Notes: generated by a model from the sequence alone, not told the origin. A stretch of DNA of 64,000 nucleotides from Dolomedes plantarius (GCA_907164885.2 OU015490.1:229381391-229445390); one strand, 5' to 3'; counted from the first letter of the stretch, positions 35,285 to 47,617 are shown. Made by a program: numbers and translations.

Positions 35285-37411
35285 ATTTATAACTCATATC
35301 ATATAATATAATTCAGCCCTTGAGAAATTGCCCTTAAATTCTAAACCTTTTATTTTGATACAAATAAAATTAAAATTGGATTACATAGTATTTATAGGTA
35401 GAGTTCCTTTTAATGTTGAGAAATATTAACGGCTGCGTATTACATAATGTGTATTACTTGTAATTCGATATATGACACCCACATTCTGCATTCGCAAAAT
35501 GCAATTACGTATAACGTGTGACATGATACGGTCGATTATGCTTGAATGAAGTGAAATATTGAACACTGAATATGATATTATATATCAGGTGAGGGGTTGA
35601 CGACATTCTATGAGTTTTATGGATTATATTCCTAATATGAGAATTATAATCCTTATATGAGGACTTCATGTTGAATAAGTATTTTTATCTAAAACGTTTT
35701 AGAGTGCTGTTATTATTCACATAATTATTTTACTGTTAATTTTTGTTTTAAAGCAATTAATTAAAAGAAATTAATATTTTGTTGTCAAAAAAATTGCACA
35801 ATTTAATATTTATTTTACACTCGCAACTTATCAACGTGTTGTAAAACTAACCATGTGAAAAGGCTTGCAGAAACATAACAAGTTAATAATTAGAAATTTA
35901 ATTTGTTAAATATCAATAAAGTATGTTTTGTGACATAATTAATATGATTTCTAGCACATTAAAAATTATTTTTCGTACTTATTTGCGCGATAAAATTTAA
36001 AACTCTATCGATAATTTCTTTTGGACAAGACCTTCAATTAGTGTTCTTTTTTAGTTTATGATTAAATAAATTAGGAAATGAAGAAAACCTATGTCCTCGT
36101 TGAAAAATAAATTTTACTGAGATTTTTATGAATTCTCATTTAACAACTTTTAAGCATGTAGGCATGATAATTTTTCGCTGAATCTCTAAATTAAAATCAT
36201 ATTCCTAAAAATTCAAAATTTTATCTCAATTAATTTTCATTTCTATCAAAATTGATATAATCCTTTTCATTTAGAATATGATGTTAATAAGTAGGTTAAA
36301 TATAATTTTTACATATCAATATATAATTGAAATTTATTTTGTGAACTAGTAATTAAATGCTATGATTTTTTAGAAAAACTATTTAATTAAATGAAAAGTT
36401 CTTTTACCAGTTCATTTTTGTTAAAAGTATCCTTTGATTAATTGAAAAGTCCAATTTAATAGCAATTTTTTTCACTAAGTAATGTTTAAAAGTAATGTTT
36501 TGATTTTCTTGAATAAAATTTAGAAGGATTGTCGAATACATATCTAATCCTATCGCCTAATTACTTCCATGTGATAAGAATTTTCTTTTATGTGACTTTG
36601 GAAACATTCGGAGAAGCAGAAATTTACAAATAAAGCATTTAAAAAAAATAAGTAGGAGTTTAAAACTATTGTTTCACTCAAGTTCATTTAATTACAGTTT
36701 ATTAAAATATATCATGTCATTTCTTTATTGAAATCAGTTTTGATACGAATTCCTAAATAATTACTCCCAAGAGCATGCAAACGTTTTCAAAGTATTTTAA
36801 TTGCATCTGAGTGATCATTTTATTTGAAGAATTTATTCCGAGAAAAAATACTTTCATTCTGCCTTGTTGATCCGCTTTGAGACAATTTATTGTGTTTTTG
36901 ATATGATTTTGTACTTGGATGGATATTAATTAAATTGTAGCCGCTACTAATTTTGAATTGTTTCGCTGGTGGTCTTTTAAAGTATTACATTTTTGGTATT
37001 GAGGCACAATAATTGAATGCTGTGCTCTTTTGTTTAGCAAATTCCTTAATGATATTCAGCTTTATACTGCTGGGGGAAAATTTGTGCTTGAAAGAATAAC
37101 ACAATTTTTCAGGGGTAAAAGGTTTAACCACAAGTTTTAGAAAATGAGCGTTTATTAAAAGTTTACGACAGGAAATCTAGAGAGGGTAACATCATTTATT
37201 TTAAGGGCACAAAGGACCTCCCACCACGTTTTTTAAATTTTCAATATGTTACTCAATATACCACATTAGTATTATTATTTTCTTTGCTCCATTGAATTCC
37301 CTTAGAATTCACAAATAAGTATTTTGAGTAAGAAGAATACTAATTTTTCAAAAAACTCTTCAAAAATTATAGAATTTTTCATAATTTTGAATGCGCTTTC
37401 ATTTTTGTCCC
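35285..37411. other. AT-rich DNA without recognised gene
   Basis: No open frame above 60 codons and no repeat that I can match elsewhere in the window. It is one of the most uniform stretches. Confidence 0.6.
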
Positions 37412-37463
37412 CAAACCTAAGAAATTTGGAAGAAGTATACTTCTTCCAAATTTCTTAGGTTTG
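37412..37463. repeat. Perfect 52 bp palindrome
   Basis: Every base from 37412 to 37437 pairs with 37463 back to 37438 (26 bp arms, no loop; centre GTA/TAC). I checked all 26 pairs. The arm core is CCTAAGAAATTTGGAAGAAG. I see no flanking element that explains it. Confidence 0.97.
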
Positions 37464-37900
37464 TTAATTCAAGTGTTTGTCATAAAACAGGGCATAGTTC
37501 TTTGAAATATCAAACATTTTTGAAATTTACAGACCATGAAATAAAGTAATAACATACAAAAACAAAAACAAAAACTAACAAAAACAGGTAGCATAAAAAA
37601 AAGTTGTGAATGGCTTTAGCTTCATACAAGAGCAAAACTCAATACACAATTATGTTTATAAGCATATGGTAAACTTATATTAAAATATATAATGTTTTCA
37701 AGTGATATAAAATGCGCATTGAGCATTTTGAATAATGTTTGAACTTTTGAATAAAATCTTGAAAAACAAGCATTATTCTGCCTAAAATTTATAATTTTGA
37801 ATTCTAAGGGTCATCATTGTAGTAATAAAGAATATTAATTATTCTCAGTCTGTATATAGACTTAAAAGTTTATAGAGATGGCTATTTTCGACCCTAACTT
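37464..37900. other. AT-rich DNA without recognised gene
   Basis: A small CAAAAACAAAAACAAAAAC run at about 37558-37582. Nothing else recognised. Confidence 0.5.
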
Positions 37901-37924
37901 GGGTATATGTAAATTGAAGTGGCC

Positions 37925-38420
37925 CTCTAAGGAATTAGAAGCAACACAGTTTCTAAAGTAATAACAGTGTTTATTTAAACTTGTAAACAACAAGAACTAG
38001 CAGCAATATAGGCTGAAAGAACAGGTATAAACAAAGTTGAAGACAGTGAAGCTTGTATACTCACAATATCCAGCTCTAAAGTCGCACCAGCACTGCATCA
38101 CGATAATTCCCACCTACTAATACACTATCCTTTGAAATGCCGTATTGGCAAGACTCACGTCAGATTTAACAGCAACCTAAGTAATCGCTGCAAAAGCAAT
38201 TCGCTTGGACAGCTCCAAACTAACCAGATTCAGACTCTAGACTCTCTCTGTAATCTAGCTGCTCGGTATTTATACCTACGGCCTATGCTGAAATTAACAT
38301 AACTTAAGCGGCCTCTTTAAATTTATGCACTTAAAAGTTCGATTATTGTCAATCGAATCTTAGGCAAACCTTACAAGTTCAGAATAAAAAAAAAATATAA
38401 GGTTCAAAGTCACTTGTCCC
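37925..38420 (-). mobile_element. LTR-like region (solo LTR candidate)
   Basis: Read on the minus strand, a TATA box GGTATAAATACCGAGC (about 38262-38277) precedes a moderately GC-rich transcript-like stretch, and AATAAACACTGTTATTAC (about 37960-37977) follows about 290 bases later. That order is what an LTR shows. No TG...CA ends, partner LTR or retroelement protein was found, so this is an inference. Confidence 0.35.
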
Positions 38421-38521
38421 CTTAAAGTACACCTGCTTGAGACTGAAATGAATATATTATTTGCTATAAAACTTCTTACAAGGAATGATTATTGCACTAT
38501 AACGTAATCAAAAGTAAAAGA

Positions 38522-38875
38522 GGCTCAAGGTAGCGTAGTGGTAGAGCGTCCTTCTTTCGGTGCTGAGGCTGCTCGGATCGAGACCTGACAAATGCCATTA
38601 AATACATCAGTGTCCAGCCCGGATATCTGCACGTTAAATTTGTATACCGGAAAGTCTCGCTGTGATGTCAGAAAGGATAGGAGAAGGTAAGATCCCCCCA
38701 GTTGTCTTCCCTGGAGGTGCTCGGTTAAAATTGAGGTGGCACCTGGCAAAATCAGACTCCGACAATTATGGCACCATCATAAACTGGAGCCACATTCCTG
38801 AGCCCACTAGCCTTTATGGACCTGGTCAGGAATTACTTCCGGCCATGGCACATTAGAAACAACAACAAAAGAAGT
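38522..38875 (+). mobile_element. tRNA-derived SINE, family 1
   Basis: The head has an RNA polymerase III A box TAGCGTAGTGGTAGAGCG (38531-38548) and a B box GGATCGAGACC (38575-38585), 30-odd bases apart as in tRNA genes. A body of about 280 bases with higher GC than its surroundings follows, and the tail ends in AACAACAACAAAAGAAG. The cloverleaf is not complete past the B box, so it is a SINE and not a tRNA gene. Short protein-like frames in the body are not real. Confidence 0.8.
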
Positions 38876-38973
38876 AAAAGAAAGTGATTAGAAATTGTAC
38901 ATAACATATTAATTCTCTTAAAATGTTACAATGAATTATTTGTATTAAACAGATGATTTACTCGTACATTTAA

Positions 38974-39060
38974 AGTCATGGTCAAGTGGTTAGGACGCTG
39001 GCTTTGGAGGTCAGAAGTCATGGGCCTGATGGTGATGCCTAGCGATAGGTATAGTGATGT
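38974..39060 (+). mobile_element. tRNA-like SINE head fragment
   Basis: TCATGGTCAAGTGGTTAGGACGCTGG looks like a tRNA 5' half with A box; the B box is weak (GTCATGGGCCTGA). It lies 100 bases after the SINE above in the same orientation, with a mixed C/T and AT-rich sequence after it. Confidence 0.45.
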
Positions 39061-39527
39061 CCGACCATAAATACAACGTAAAAAATATTCTTAAAAAATA
39101 CAGTATTGTCTGGAAAATATAAGAGAAATATGTGTGGCTAAATATTAGGGTCATTAGAAAAGCAACCAAAAAATGTCTTGAGCATTGTCTGCAGTAGAAC
39201 GTGGGACAGATTGTTTGGGATTCAGATGATTTTACTTTCACGTCACTGAGATCTTTGAGAGGTAAGGATGATTCCCACCCATGTCGGTTCCATTTCTTAT
39301 ATGGCTATAATGTTCTTTAAAATGTTTCTTATCCGGAAATAGGATACTTTCTCAGTTATGCCACTGTATTCATCCCTTTTTTCCAATATTTTAAGATATA
39401 CTTTCTCATACCTTTTCTCTACTTTTTTAGTTTAATTTTTCCGATGTGTATTTTCTCCTTGTTACTTTTAAATGAAGCAGTAGTCTCACGTAAGTTTCTT
39501 ATTTCTCTACACTTCACTTTAATATTT

Positions 39528-40021
39528 AAGTTATTTGGAAACATTATCTTTTCTTTATCCATTTCTTCATAATACAGATAATTAAGTAATTTACAAAATT
39601 TCTTTTCGTCATTCACTACTTCATAATACAGATATTTAAGTTATTTACAAAGATTCTCTTTTCGTTATTCATTACTTCACTATACATATATTTAAGTTAT
39701 TTACAAAAATTATCTTTTCCTTAATTCATTAGTACTTCATAATGCAGATATTTAAGTTATTTACAAAAATTTTCTTTTCGTTATTCATTTTTTCATAATA
39801 CAGATGTTTAAGCAATTTACAATTTTTTTTGTTATTCATTACTTCATAATTAAAATATTTCAGTTATTTACAAAGATTCTCTTTTTGTTATTCATTACTT
39901 CACAATACATATATTTAAGTTATTTACGAAAATTCTCTTTTCCTTAATTCATTACTTCATAATACAAATATTTAAATTATTTAAAATTTTTTTTTCATTA
40001 TTTATTACGTCATAATACAGA
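39528..40021. repeat. Minisatellite, about 57 bp unit, eight to nine copies
   Basis: The phrases TACTTCATAATACAGATATT, TAAGTTATTTACAAA and TCTCTTTTCGTTATTCAT repeat in order with unit lengths of about 51-60. Variation is in A/T runs and small deletions. It ends at TACGTCATAATACAG (about 40005-40020). Confidence 0.93.
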
Positions 40022-40928
40022 AACAACGATTGCAGTTAGAAATTCTAAAATTTACCGTAATGTTGTTGACTTAAAAAATATAGGCCTTTAGGTTTTAATC
40101 ATTTAAATTCTTCCTTTTAGGAGTAACTTATAATTATAAACTAGTATAAATTATTAATTATTATTCTATAATCAATAACATATAATGATAATTTATGAAT
40201 TAGAATGTTAAAGCACTCAAGTTATAGTGATATTTTTCCCATCTGCTTTGTCAATAATAACAACCCTGTTTATTATTGAAATTTTTATTCAATTCAATTT
40301 ACACAATCATAAAGGCATTAACTGAAAATGATATTACATTTTTATTTGATTTCATCCCTGATTCTCTTATTTAAGTAAATGAGAAAAAAACGAAGACGCG
40401 AAATTATTAATCCCAACAGGACAAATTAAAATTCAACAGAAAAACCACACATTTATAATAGTATTATGTGGTTATATTAATGTTTTCAGTTTACTTCTAA
40501 ATATCTTCTAAATTACTTCTAAAATTCTTCTGTGGTTATATTAATGCTTCAGTTTAATTCCCTTTTTATTTCCCTCTATAAAGTTGTGATATCGAAAAAA
40601 AAGTTTTCCTTTATCTGCCAGTTCTACAACACGAAGCCTAATAGAGAATAGAATCTCTTAAAGTAATTGCTACTTATAATCGTAAATAGCTAAGAGAAAA
40701 ACGGAACCTCAATTCTGTTATACATATTTCGCTTAAAGGATTTAAAAGTTTGAATAAATGTTATTTCCGCTTTTGCAATTTCCCTGCTCCGTCGGATTTG
40801 AAAGCTTAATTCCAGCAAAGAAAAGGTGTTGCATGAAGTGGAAAATAACACTTCACTTTGAAGTTTATACATAGCCTCCTTTCATTTTGTGTTTGATAAT
40901 TTTTTTGTTTAATGGGTATATAAATATA
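40022..40928. other. AT-rich DNA without recognised gene
   Basis: A phrase TTCTGTGGTTATATTAATG / TTATGTGGTTATATTAATG occurs twice at about 40464 and 40529. No gene recognised. Confidence 0.5.
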
Positions 40929-41661
40929 CTAGCTGAATAACCGTGCTTCGCTACGGAGTACATTCAAATCAAATACAACGGCCAATGTAAGCAATTAATG
41001 CCAAAAAAATATATTTAAAAAAATCGTAACGGATATTTTTATAGACAAAATAATGTAGAGGATAATATTCAAATTTACTACTTTAGTCGATGCAAGCAAT
41101 TAATTTGTATGTTTAATATCCATAAAGCATACTATTTTGAATTAAATTTTTAAAAAAAACTTCCATCTGAATTGGTTTAGTGGTTATATTTTATCTTTTA
41201 CCATATTTCAGTATTTGTTTTGTCAATTTATTTCGTTATTATACACGTAAGGCAAAATTAGTTTAAAGTATCACAAAAAGAAAAGAAACCACGTGAATAA
41301 TTTTTAGAATTTTATAAATTAAATCCTAAAAATTAATCTTTAAAAATTCACTAAAATTCAGTAAATGGAGGAAAGATTCGAAAAAGATTTTATTTTAAAG
41401 GATTTTTTATGATCTCTCTCGTGATATAAATTTTATAAACCTCAGAATATTATTTTAAATGCAAACCTAAAAAAAGTTATAAAAACAGATAAAAAATTTA
41501 ATTTTAAAACATCTAAGAAGAATTTTTCAAAAATCTTTCTTAGTGCACCCCTACACTATAAGAAGAATCACCATACAAAATTTCAACCCTTTAGGTCCAG
41601 CGGTTTGGTCTGTGCGTTATTTGTCAGTCAGTCAGTCACTGAACTGTTTTATATAGAGAGA
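40929..41661 (-). mobile_element. Non-autonomous Helitron, complete
   Basis: Read on the minus strand it starts TCTCTCTATATAAAACAGTT after an A (41662 side). It ends with a hairpin CCGTAGCGAAGCACGG followed by TTATTCAGCTAG and then T, so a CTAG 3' end inserted between A and T. TC start, CTRR end, terminal hairpin and A/T insertion without duplication define Helitrons. The first 115 bases match the start of the element at 58548 (ACTGACTGACTGACA, CCGCTGGACCT, GAAATTTTG, TTCTTATA.TGTAGGGGTGCA). No protein. Confidence 0.85.
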
Positions 41662-42150
41662 TAACGCAAAAAGACCCGAAAGGAAGAAAAGCCTAATATA
41701 TTTTATATTTCTATCGTTTTAAGGGGACGGTGGACCTTCAAACCTAACTTTTTTTTGTTTTGAATGGATTTGCTTGAAATTTGAATATGTGATTAATACC
41801 ATAGATATGTAAAAGTGGTCAAAATTTAAAGATGAAATATTAATAATGTATGAATTAGGAATCATTAATTATATAAAAAATTGCCTTCATGAAAAATGTT
41901 TCATGAGTATTTCATTTGCATATCATATGGTAATTTTTATTTACAGGATACCTTATAGAACTAACAATGAAACTTATTGCTTATTTTAAGCATTCATTAA
42001 AAATATAAAGAGAAAAAATAATAATAGTGAAAACACCCTTTTTATGACGCAAAATACCTATAAATCATCTTTTCAAGTACAAAATTTAGAAATTCTGAGC
42101 TACGAAGCAAAATTTTGTTCAATAAGATTTATTTGATATGCAGTTAAGTA

Positions 42151-43661
42151 CACCGCTTGACAATTGCTAAGGAACAACTGGTTTTTTCAAACTAGCGTCC
42201 CCGACAGCAGACTAATCAGAGTAAAATGAAATGCAGAGGGCGTAATAGGGCAGGACCTGCTATCTATATAAAAGGCAGTGCACGAAAACTCTTTATTCAT
42301 TCGAAAGTTGATGCAGTTAGGTGTTTGACGAAAATAGTGCCGTAGGTTGTTGGAAGTTATTTCTGTGAAAATCAGTGTGGTGTGGCTATAATTAAATGCA
42401 AAATGTCTGCAAGACAGCATTTGAGTGCGTACGATGGTGGACGAGCAGTTGGACAGCTCGAAGCAGGACAAAGTGTCACTACTGTGGCCAGAGTAATGGG
42501 AGTGGCAAAAAGTGTCATATCGAGATTTAAAAAGGCAGATGAAGGTGGAATTGCTATGCGAAAGCATGCCGGTGGTCGCGGTAGGAACACCACACCTCAA
42601 GAGGATTGATATGTATTCCTAGTGGCGAAAAGGAACAGACATCTCACTCCTAGTCCTTACAACCGCTACCGGTACAAATGTATCAGTAAGAACCCTTTCT
42701 AGGCGATTAAATCAAGTTGTTTTGTATGCACAGAAGCCTGTTCAATGTATCCCACTTAAACCACGCCATCATCGAGTAAGATTACGTTGGTGTAAGGAAC
42801 ATATTGGTTGGGGTCAGCAAGAGTGGTCTAGAGTGATGTTCTCTGACAAATTCCGTTTGACTGTGACAAGTGATTCTGGCCAACAGTTAGTGTGGAGAGA
42901 GAGGGGAACACATTATGCACCACAGAATGTTCAGAAATGTCATCGGTATGGCCAAGGCGTGATTTTGTGGGCAGGCATTATGCACAGTGGCAAAACACCG
43001 CTCCACAACTTTGAGCGAGGTACCGTTACATCGCAGCGGTATTGCAGAGAGATTATTCTGGATCATGTTCGTCTTTTTAGGGGTGCGGTAGGTCCAGATG
43101 TTCTGTTTATCGACGACAATACGCGCCCACACAGGACCGCTTAAGTATCGGACACACTAGAAAGTGAAAATATTGAACGTATGACATGGCCTGCTTACTC
43201 TCCTGACCTAAATCTTATAGAGCATGCCTGGGATGCTCTTGGAAGACGTGTTTCTCAAAGAACTCTCCCTCCCAGAACCATGCAAGAACTGAAAATTGCC
43301 TTGAGAGGGGAGTGGGACACTATCCCCCAAGGACTCCTCAATACTTTAGTAGACATCATGTAAAACAGATGCAAAATGTGCACTAGTGTCCGAGGAGCTC
43401 ACATACCTTACTAGGGTACTCCCAACTGTTTCATTCTGGCAGGAAGACCCATTTTTCGTGGCTGTTTGGAAATGCTCCAAAGAGCATCATTTTTGTTTTT
43501 CGTTTTCTTCTTTTTCGATGTGGCGAAATCTGTACCATTTTGCATAATAAATAATGCACAGTATCTCTACTAAACACGTACGAAGTTTCATTTCTTCAAT
43601 CAATGTCTATTATGAAATATTCCGAAAAATATGACTGTTCCTTAACAATTGTCAAGCAGTG
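42151..43661 (+). mobile_element. Tc1-like transposon, copy D
   Basis: The ends CACCGCTTGACAATTGCTAA and, reversed from the right, CACTGCTTGACAATTGTTAA extend about 25 bases to AGGAACA. TA flanks both sides (42149-42150 and 43662-43663). 1511 bp. Confidence 0.95.
42403..43363 (+). pseudogene. Tc1 transposase, DD34E, stops and one frameshift
   Basis: ATG at 42403 gives MSARQHLSAYDGGRAVGQLE. The helix-turn-helix at residues 10-55 (TTVARVMGVAKSVISRFKKA) is followed by a GRGR-type hook (AGGRGRNTTPQED). A TGA at about 42607 replaces an Arg codon and is followed by a readable YVFLVAKRNRHLTP; a frameshift then precedes 42722. From 42722 to 43363 one frame carries FSDKFRLTV (first Asp), FIDDNTRPHRTA (second Asp), one TAA at 43142, and SPDLNLIEHAWDALG (Glu). 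The spacing between the second Asp and the Glu is 34 residues. All three catalytic residues survive. It ends LLNTLVDIM. Only a few lesions separate it from a full frame, so this family was active relatively recently. Confidence 0.92.
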
Positions 43662-43663
43662 TA

Positions 43664-45374
43664 TATAAAACTTAAAATTCAAAGCAATACGATAATTAGA
43701 AATGCACCTGGAACAGTTTGAATATTCGTATGACATGAACATTTTTATTTTGAGAAAAACATATTGAAAATTATTGCTATTAGTAACCATATAATATCTA
43801 AATTAAATACAAATGCCTGTGACTAGGAAAGTAATCGTAGAAATAAAAAAATCTTTTTGCAACAGATTCCTACTCGTCCGTAGTGTAGTAAAGCGCTTTA
43901 AATAAAAAGCTGGCTTTATTACATGTTTGCGATAAAAGTCGGAATGAAATTTAACGCCGACAGATAATTATAGAATAGAGTGGAGTTATTTAGGACGTAG
44001 CATGTTGCAAGACAGTTTTATGAGCTTTGAAGATGGGAAGGTCTGAGATGGAAACACAGATAAGATGACGGAACCGAAAGGTGACGCTTTGTTACAAAAG
44101 CCCTTTATGTTAGATTTATGGCAGTACGGATTGGAGAGTGGCCACGTGGAAACCTTGGGTGGTCACAAGAGCAGGCAGTGAGGGCGTAATGTTTCTGAGT
44201 TCAGAAGCCAATGAGAAAGTGAGAGGGGAAGGATAGCGAATGAAAATATGACTGTGTTCGGAATGACAGAAGAAGTTTATGAGAAGGTGGAGTCTTTAGT
44301 GTAAAAGGGGATGAAAATAAAATATATAGAGGAAATCTTTGAAGAGAGAAAAAAAGAGAGTCTTGACCGGGGAAGATGTAGGTCCCCATATCCAGCACGA
44401 CTTTAAAAGTTATATTTTAAGTTGACCTGAGGGTTCCACATAAACCCGTTCCGGTGACTGTGTGGGTGGAGAGAAGAGCTCCCCAGATTCATAAAATAAG
44501 TTCTAGAAAACGACTGCGTTGACTAAGTGAGATAGAGAGGTTCGCATTCGAATTGCTCCAGAGACGAAGAGAACCATCTCCAGTGCCACGACGAGAAGCG
44601 ATCCCCATCTCGAAAAGAAATAGTGAGTTGACACGTGGAGGAGAGACCGACTACGAGATTGACTACGAGAAATTGATTCCTTATCTGCTCTCTGCCCAGT
44701 GAAGCAGTTTGACTCCGAACCCTCGGAGAGGCGAGAAGGCCAAAATAGCAAATTTACTAGATGGAATGAATTTGGGGTGAGTGTTAAATCTAAATTTGAT
44801 TTGTTCAGTTCCAGTTTGAGCTAGGTGAATTAGATTTTTCGTAAGGGCTGAGTTTTAAGTGAGATAGTGTCTTAGTGTTAAACTAATAGATAAGTTTATT
44901 TGTTTTGTGCTCGGGATGCTCCCTAACCTCTGCAAAATAGTAGTAAATACAATTTGTGAGAGATAAATATATTGTTTTTTAATTTTGAAAATGAAAGATC
45001 ATTTTTATACTTGTTAATATTAAACATATGTAAATAAAATAAGTTTTATTATGTTAAAATCTATTAGTTTGTCTAAATTGAAAGTTTTTGGTGTTAAATT
45101 ACATGATCCAAAATTGAGAAGAATTTATTTGCTTTTGTTCGTTTGCTGAATTTGACATCCAGAGCTTTGGGTAGTATTAATAAAAAATTAAAAACACAAC
45201 GCACCCAACTAATCCATTTTTAAAAATACAAGTACTAACCCTAAGTAATTTACGATACACGCCCAACCAACTAAATCTGGATGTAGCAACACGACACGTA
45301 GTTTCAGAATTCAATAAAATAAAAAAATCGACTTTTTGGACAAATTTCACAATTTTGAAAGTCTATTGTCCCCT
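43664..45374. other. Purine-rich and LTR-like DNA, no gene seen
   Basis: 43960-44400 is strikingly purine-rich on the plus strand, and 44440-44760 has higher GC. The terminal part (about 45160-45300), with AAAACACAACGCACCCAACTA, recurs at about 53785-53920. The mix resembles the untranslated leader or LTR of a retroelement, but no TG...CA ends or protein was found. Confidence 0.4.
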
Positions 45375-45376
45375 TA

Positions 45377-46569
45377 AAAGAAAGTTTTAAATATCCGAAT
45401 TGACGACATTTATCCATTTTTATGAGTCAGAATATTTCCAATGATCAATTTAAATGCTCTTGATTAAATTTCTTGTTTGATGGCCTTTAATTAAAAAAAT
45501 TGCTATTATGCATGTCAGATATTTTTTGTGGGTGACATATGTGTATTTTATATTTACCTGGTAAGACTTTGCTCAGACATTTCACAATATCTAAAAAATA
45601 CTTATCAGAATGTAAATCTCATTCATAAATAATAATTGTTAACAATATAATTTTTCACTGTCTTGGTGTAAAAGACTTGAAAAATGATGCTTACAATGTA
45701 ATAACAATAACTTTCAATTAAAATTTATCCAGATTTTGTATTTTGAAAATCTTTGAATTTTTAGTAAATTTTTCCCGACAATTTCACAGTACTTTCGAAA
45801 AAAAGAATTAAATGTTTTTGATTATTATAGCTTTTTTTTCACCCAGTGAGCTCAACTTTGTTAATTATGTCATTGTGATGAATGTTACTTTGTATTTTCT
45901 CTATAAGTCCATAATTCTTTATCCGTAACTCTCTCTCACACATACACAAAATACCCTGGTTAATGAACTTGATTTTCCTTCCTACAATTACTCACTTATC
46001 TTATTTTGTTAACGGCAAGTTTGTATTCCATTTATTTTCTCGAACAAACATTTGGTAACTGTTCGTTTACTTTATGCTTTCTACTTGTCCATTTATTTTT
46101 TCACACTTAATCTTATTTATTATTGTATTTTTATTTCCATGTATGTGTGTCTTTTACAATCGTCGTTCTTTCTCAATTCTTTTTGACTTCGGACTTCACT
46201 GACTTTTTGCTTTAGGCGTCTATTGTAAATTATTCATTGGACTTCTAATGACTTTCCATGGAATAATTTACAGACTTTTACTGAATAATTCCCTGCTTGG
46301 GATGAAAGAGAATGTTTGAAGCAGTAAGTAATTCTACTTTACTTTTTCTTCTAGTCGTAAAAGATTCAGTGGTTTGTAGTGTATATATTAGTATCAAATA
46401 TAGAGATATAGGACGAAATTAATTCAAGTATTGTATTCTGAAATGTATTTCTTAATCATGTAATGTCTATTCCTCCACAGATTTGCAAAAAAATACTCTG
46501 ATAATAGTGAAATCTCATGTAATATGATGTGTGATACAAAAACTGTCTTTAATTACAGCTTCAAATATA
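45377..46569. other. AT-rich DNA without recognised gene
   Basis: Short frames only; plus-strand C/T-rich patch at about 45890-46200. Nothing recognised. Confidence 0.55.
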
Positions 46570-46900
46570 AGGTTGCTTTGTACTAACCCTATTGGATTCG
46601 CTCACCTCAGTGTTAAACTATGGAGAAAATGTGTCCACTATTTACAACTACGTAAATGATAAATAAAAAAAATATTTACAAATAGCCTGAACTATTCTGC
46701 ACCTTGCAACGGGATTCCTTTTATAAATTTATGAGTGTTTAAAACACACTGAACCAGATTTTTCCTCCTGAATAATTAAAATTTAAAAATATTATTTGCA
46801 TTTTTTTAAACGGAAAATGACCCAAGGTGTAGAATTTCTTTCTCTATTACGGAGTACACTTTTTAATCTGTACAATTTTAAGTCTTCTTTTTAAGTGTAC
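46570..46900 (+). mobile_element. Module A element, copy without foldback
   Basis: Starts with module A (TTTGTACTAACCCTATTGGA, CACCTCAGTGTTAAACTATG). It continues with the body that is found in reverse at 9645-9925 (ACTACGTAAATGATAA, TTTATAAATTTATGAGYGTTTAAA, TATTACGGAG). Gives the pre-insertion layout of the locus at 9.6 kb. The right inverted end is missing or too diverged. Confidence 0.65.
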
Positions 46901-46925
46901 ACTTTACGGAGTAAACTTTTTAATT

Positions 46926-47415
46926 AAAAAAATACAAATCCAAGTTGGTAATACTTGGACAAATTCCATTTTCCAGTTAGATGGAGCTCCTACACATTTT
47001 GCTGCAATCGTGCGGGAATTTTTTAACGAAACATTTCCTCGGAGATGTTTCTGACGAGAAGGGTGGATTGTCTGGCCCCACGGTTTCCAAACCTTACCCC
47101 ATGGATTTATATTTCTGGGGTTATGCAAAAACACAAGTGTATTCCATTCATGACCGAAATCTGGATCATTTTAAAGAAATGATCACTGAAGCTGTTCAAT
47201 CCATCACTCCGGATGGTCTCAGCCGTGTATGGGATGAGTCTGAATATCGTCTTGAAGTCTGAAGGGCAACTAAGGGAGCACAGATCGAAATCTGTTGGAC
47301 AGATAAGAAACTTGAAGAGTTTTTCTTCCATTTGATGTATATTCGTCTCTCTACAATACTTTCGCCCGAAGATATAGCCATTTAAACACCCCATCATTAT
47401 TTTTCGGACACAGTG
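46926..47415 (+). pseudogene. mariner-like transposase remnant with right element end
   Basis: The sequence reads FQLDGAPTHFAAIVREFFNE (second catalytic Asp in LDGAPTHF), then after shifts TVSKPYPMDLYFWGYAKTQVY (third Asp in PMDLYFWGY), NLDHFKEMITEAVQSITPD and SRVWDESEYRLEV, stop at 47260. This is the C-terminal third of a DDE transposase of the mariner-like type found as multicopy families in arthropods. The right end TTTTTCGGACACAGTG at 47400-47415 with TA after it looks like a terminal repeat; the left half of the element is gone. Different family from F, G and the 34.7 kb remnant. Confidence 0.7.
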
Positions 47416-47617
47416 TATAAAAATTAAGAATGGAATTTTAACGTAAGATTACCTTCCTCCATAACTGTCCTGCTGAAAGGAAAATTTCAGACGCTAAAAC
47501 CGTCCTTCCATCCGTCCTCGCGAGTTATAATTTTGGCCGCGCTCCAAACGCAGTCTATCGCTTGGACAAGCAGTAAACAGTTAAACAGAATATTGCAAAT
47601 ATCTGTCAAAATTTTCA

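Larger units (their letters stand above)
41722..45374. mobile_element. Large TIR-bounded element, AGGGGACGGTGGAC family, carrying Tc1 copy D
   Basis: The left end AGGGGACGGTGGACCTTCAA and the right end, reversed (AGGGGACAATAGACTTTCAA), are inverted and flanked by TA (41720-41721 and 45375-45376). The ends match the MITE at 13466-14185. Without Tc1 D (42151-43661) about 2.1 kb remains. The two ends could also belong to separate copies that happen to face each other. Confidence 0.5.

Noticed and set aside
37196..37930. Element with ends TTAAGGGCACAAAGG and a reversed CTTAGAGGGCCAC
   Set aside because: The two ends agree too weakly to be called inverted repeats.
38525..38856. Frames of 64-74 codons in the SINE at 38.5 kb
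   Set aside because: The sequence is explained by the polymerase III head and SINE body.
39528..40021. CRISPR array
   Set aside because: Units are contiguous 57 base repeats without unique spacers.
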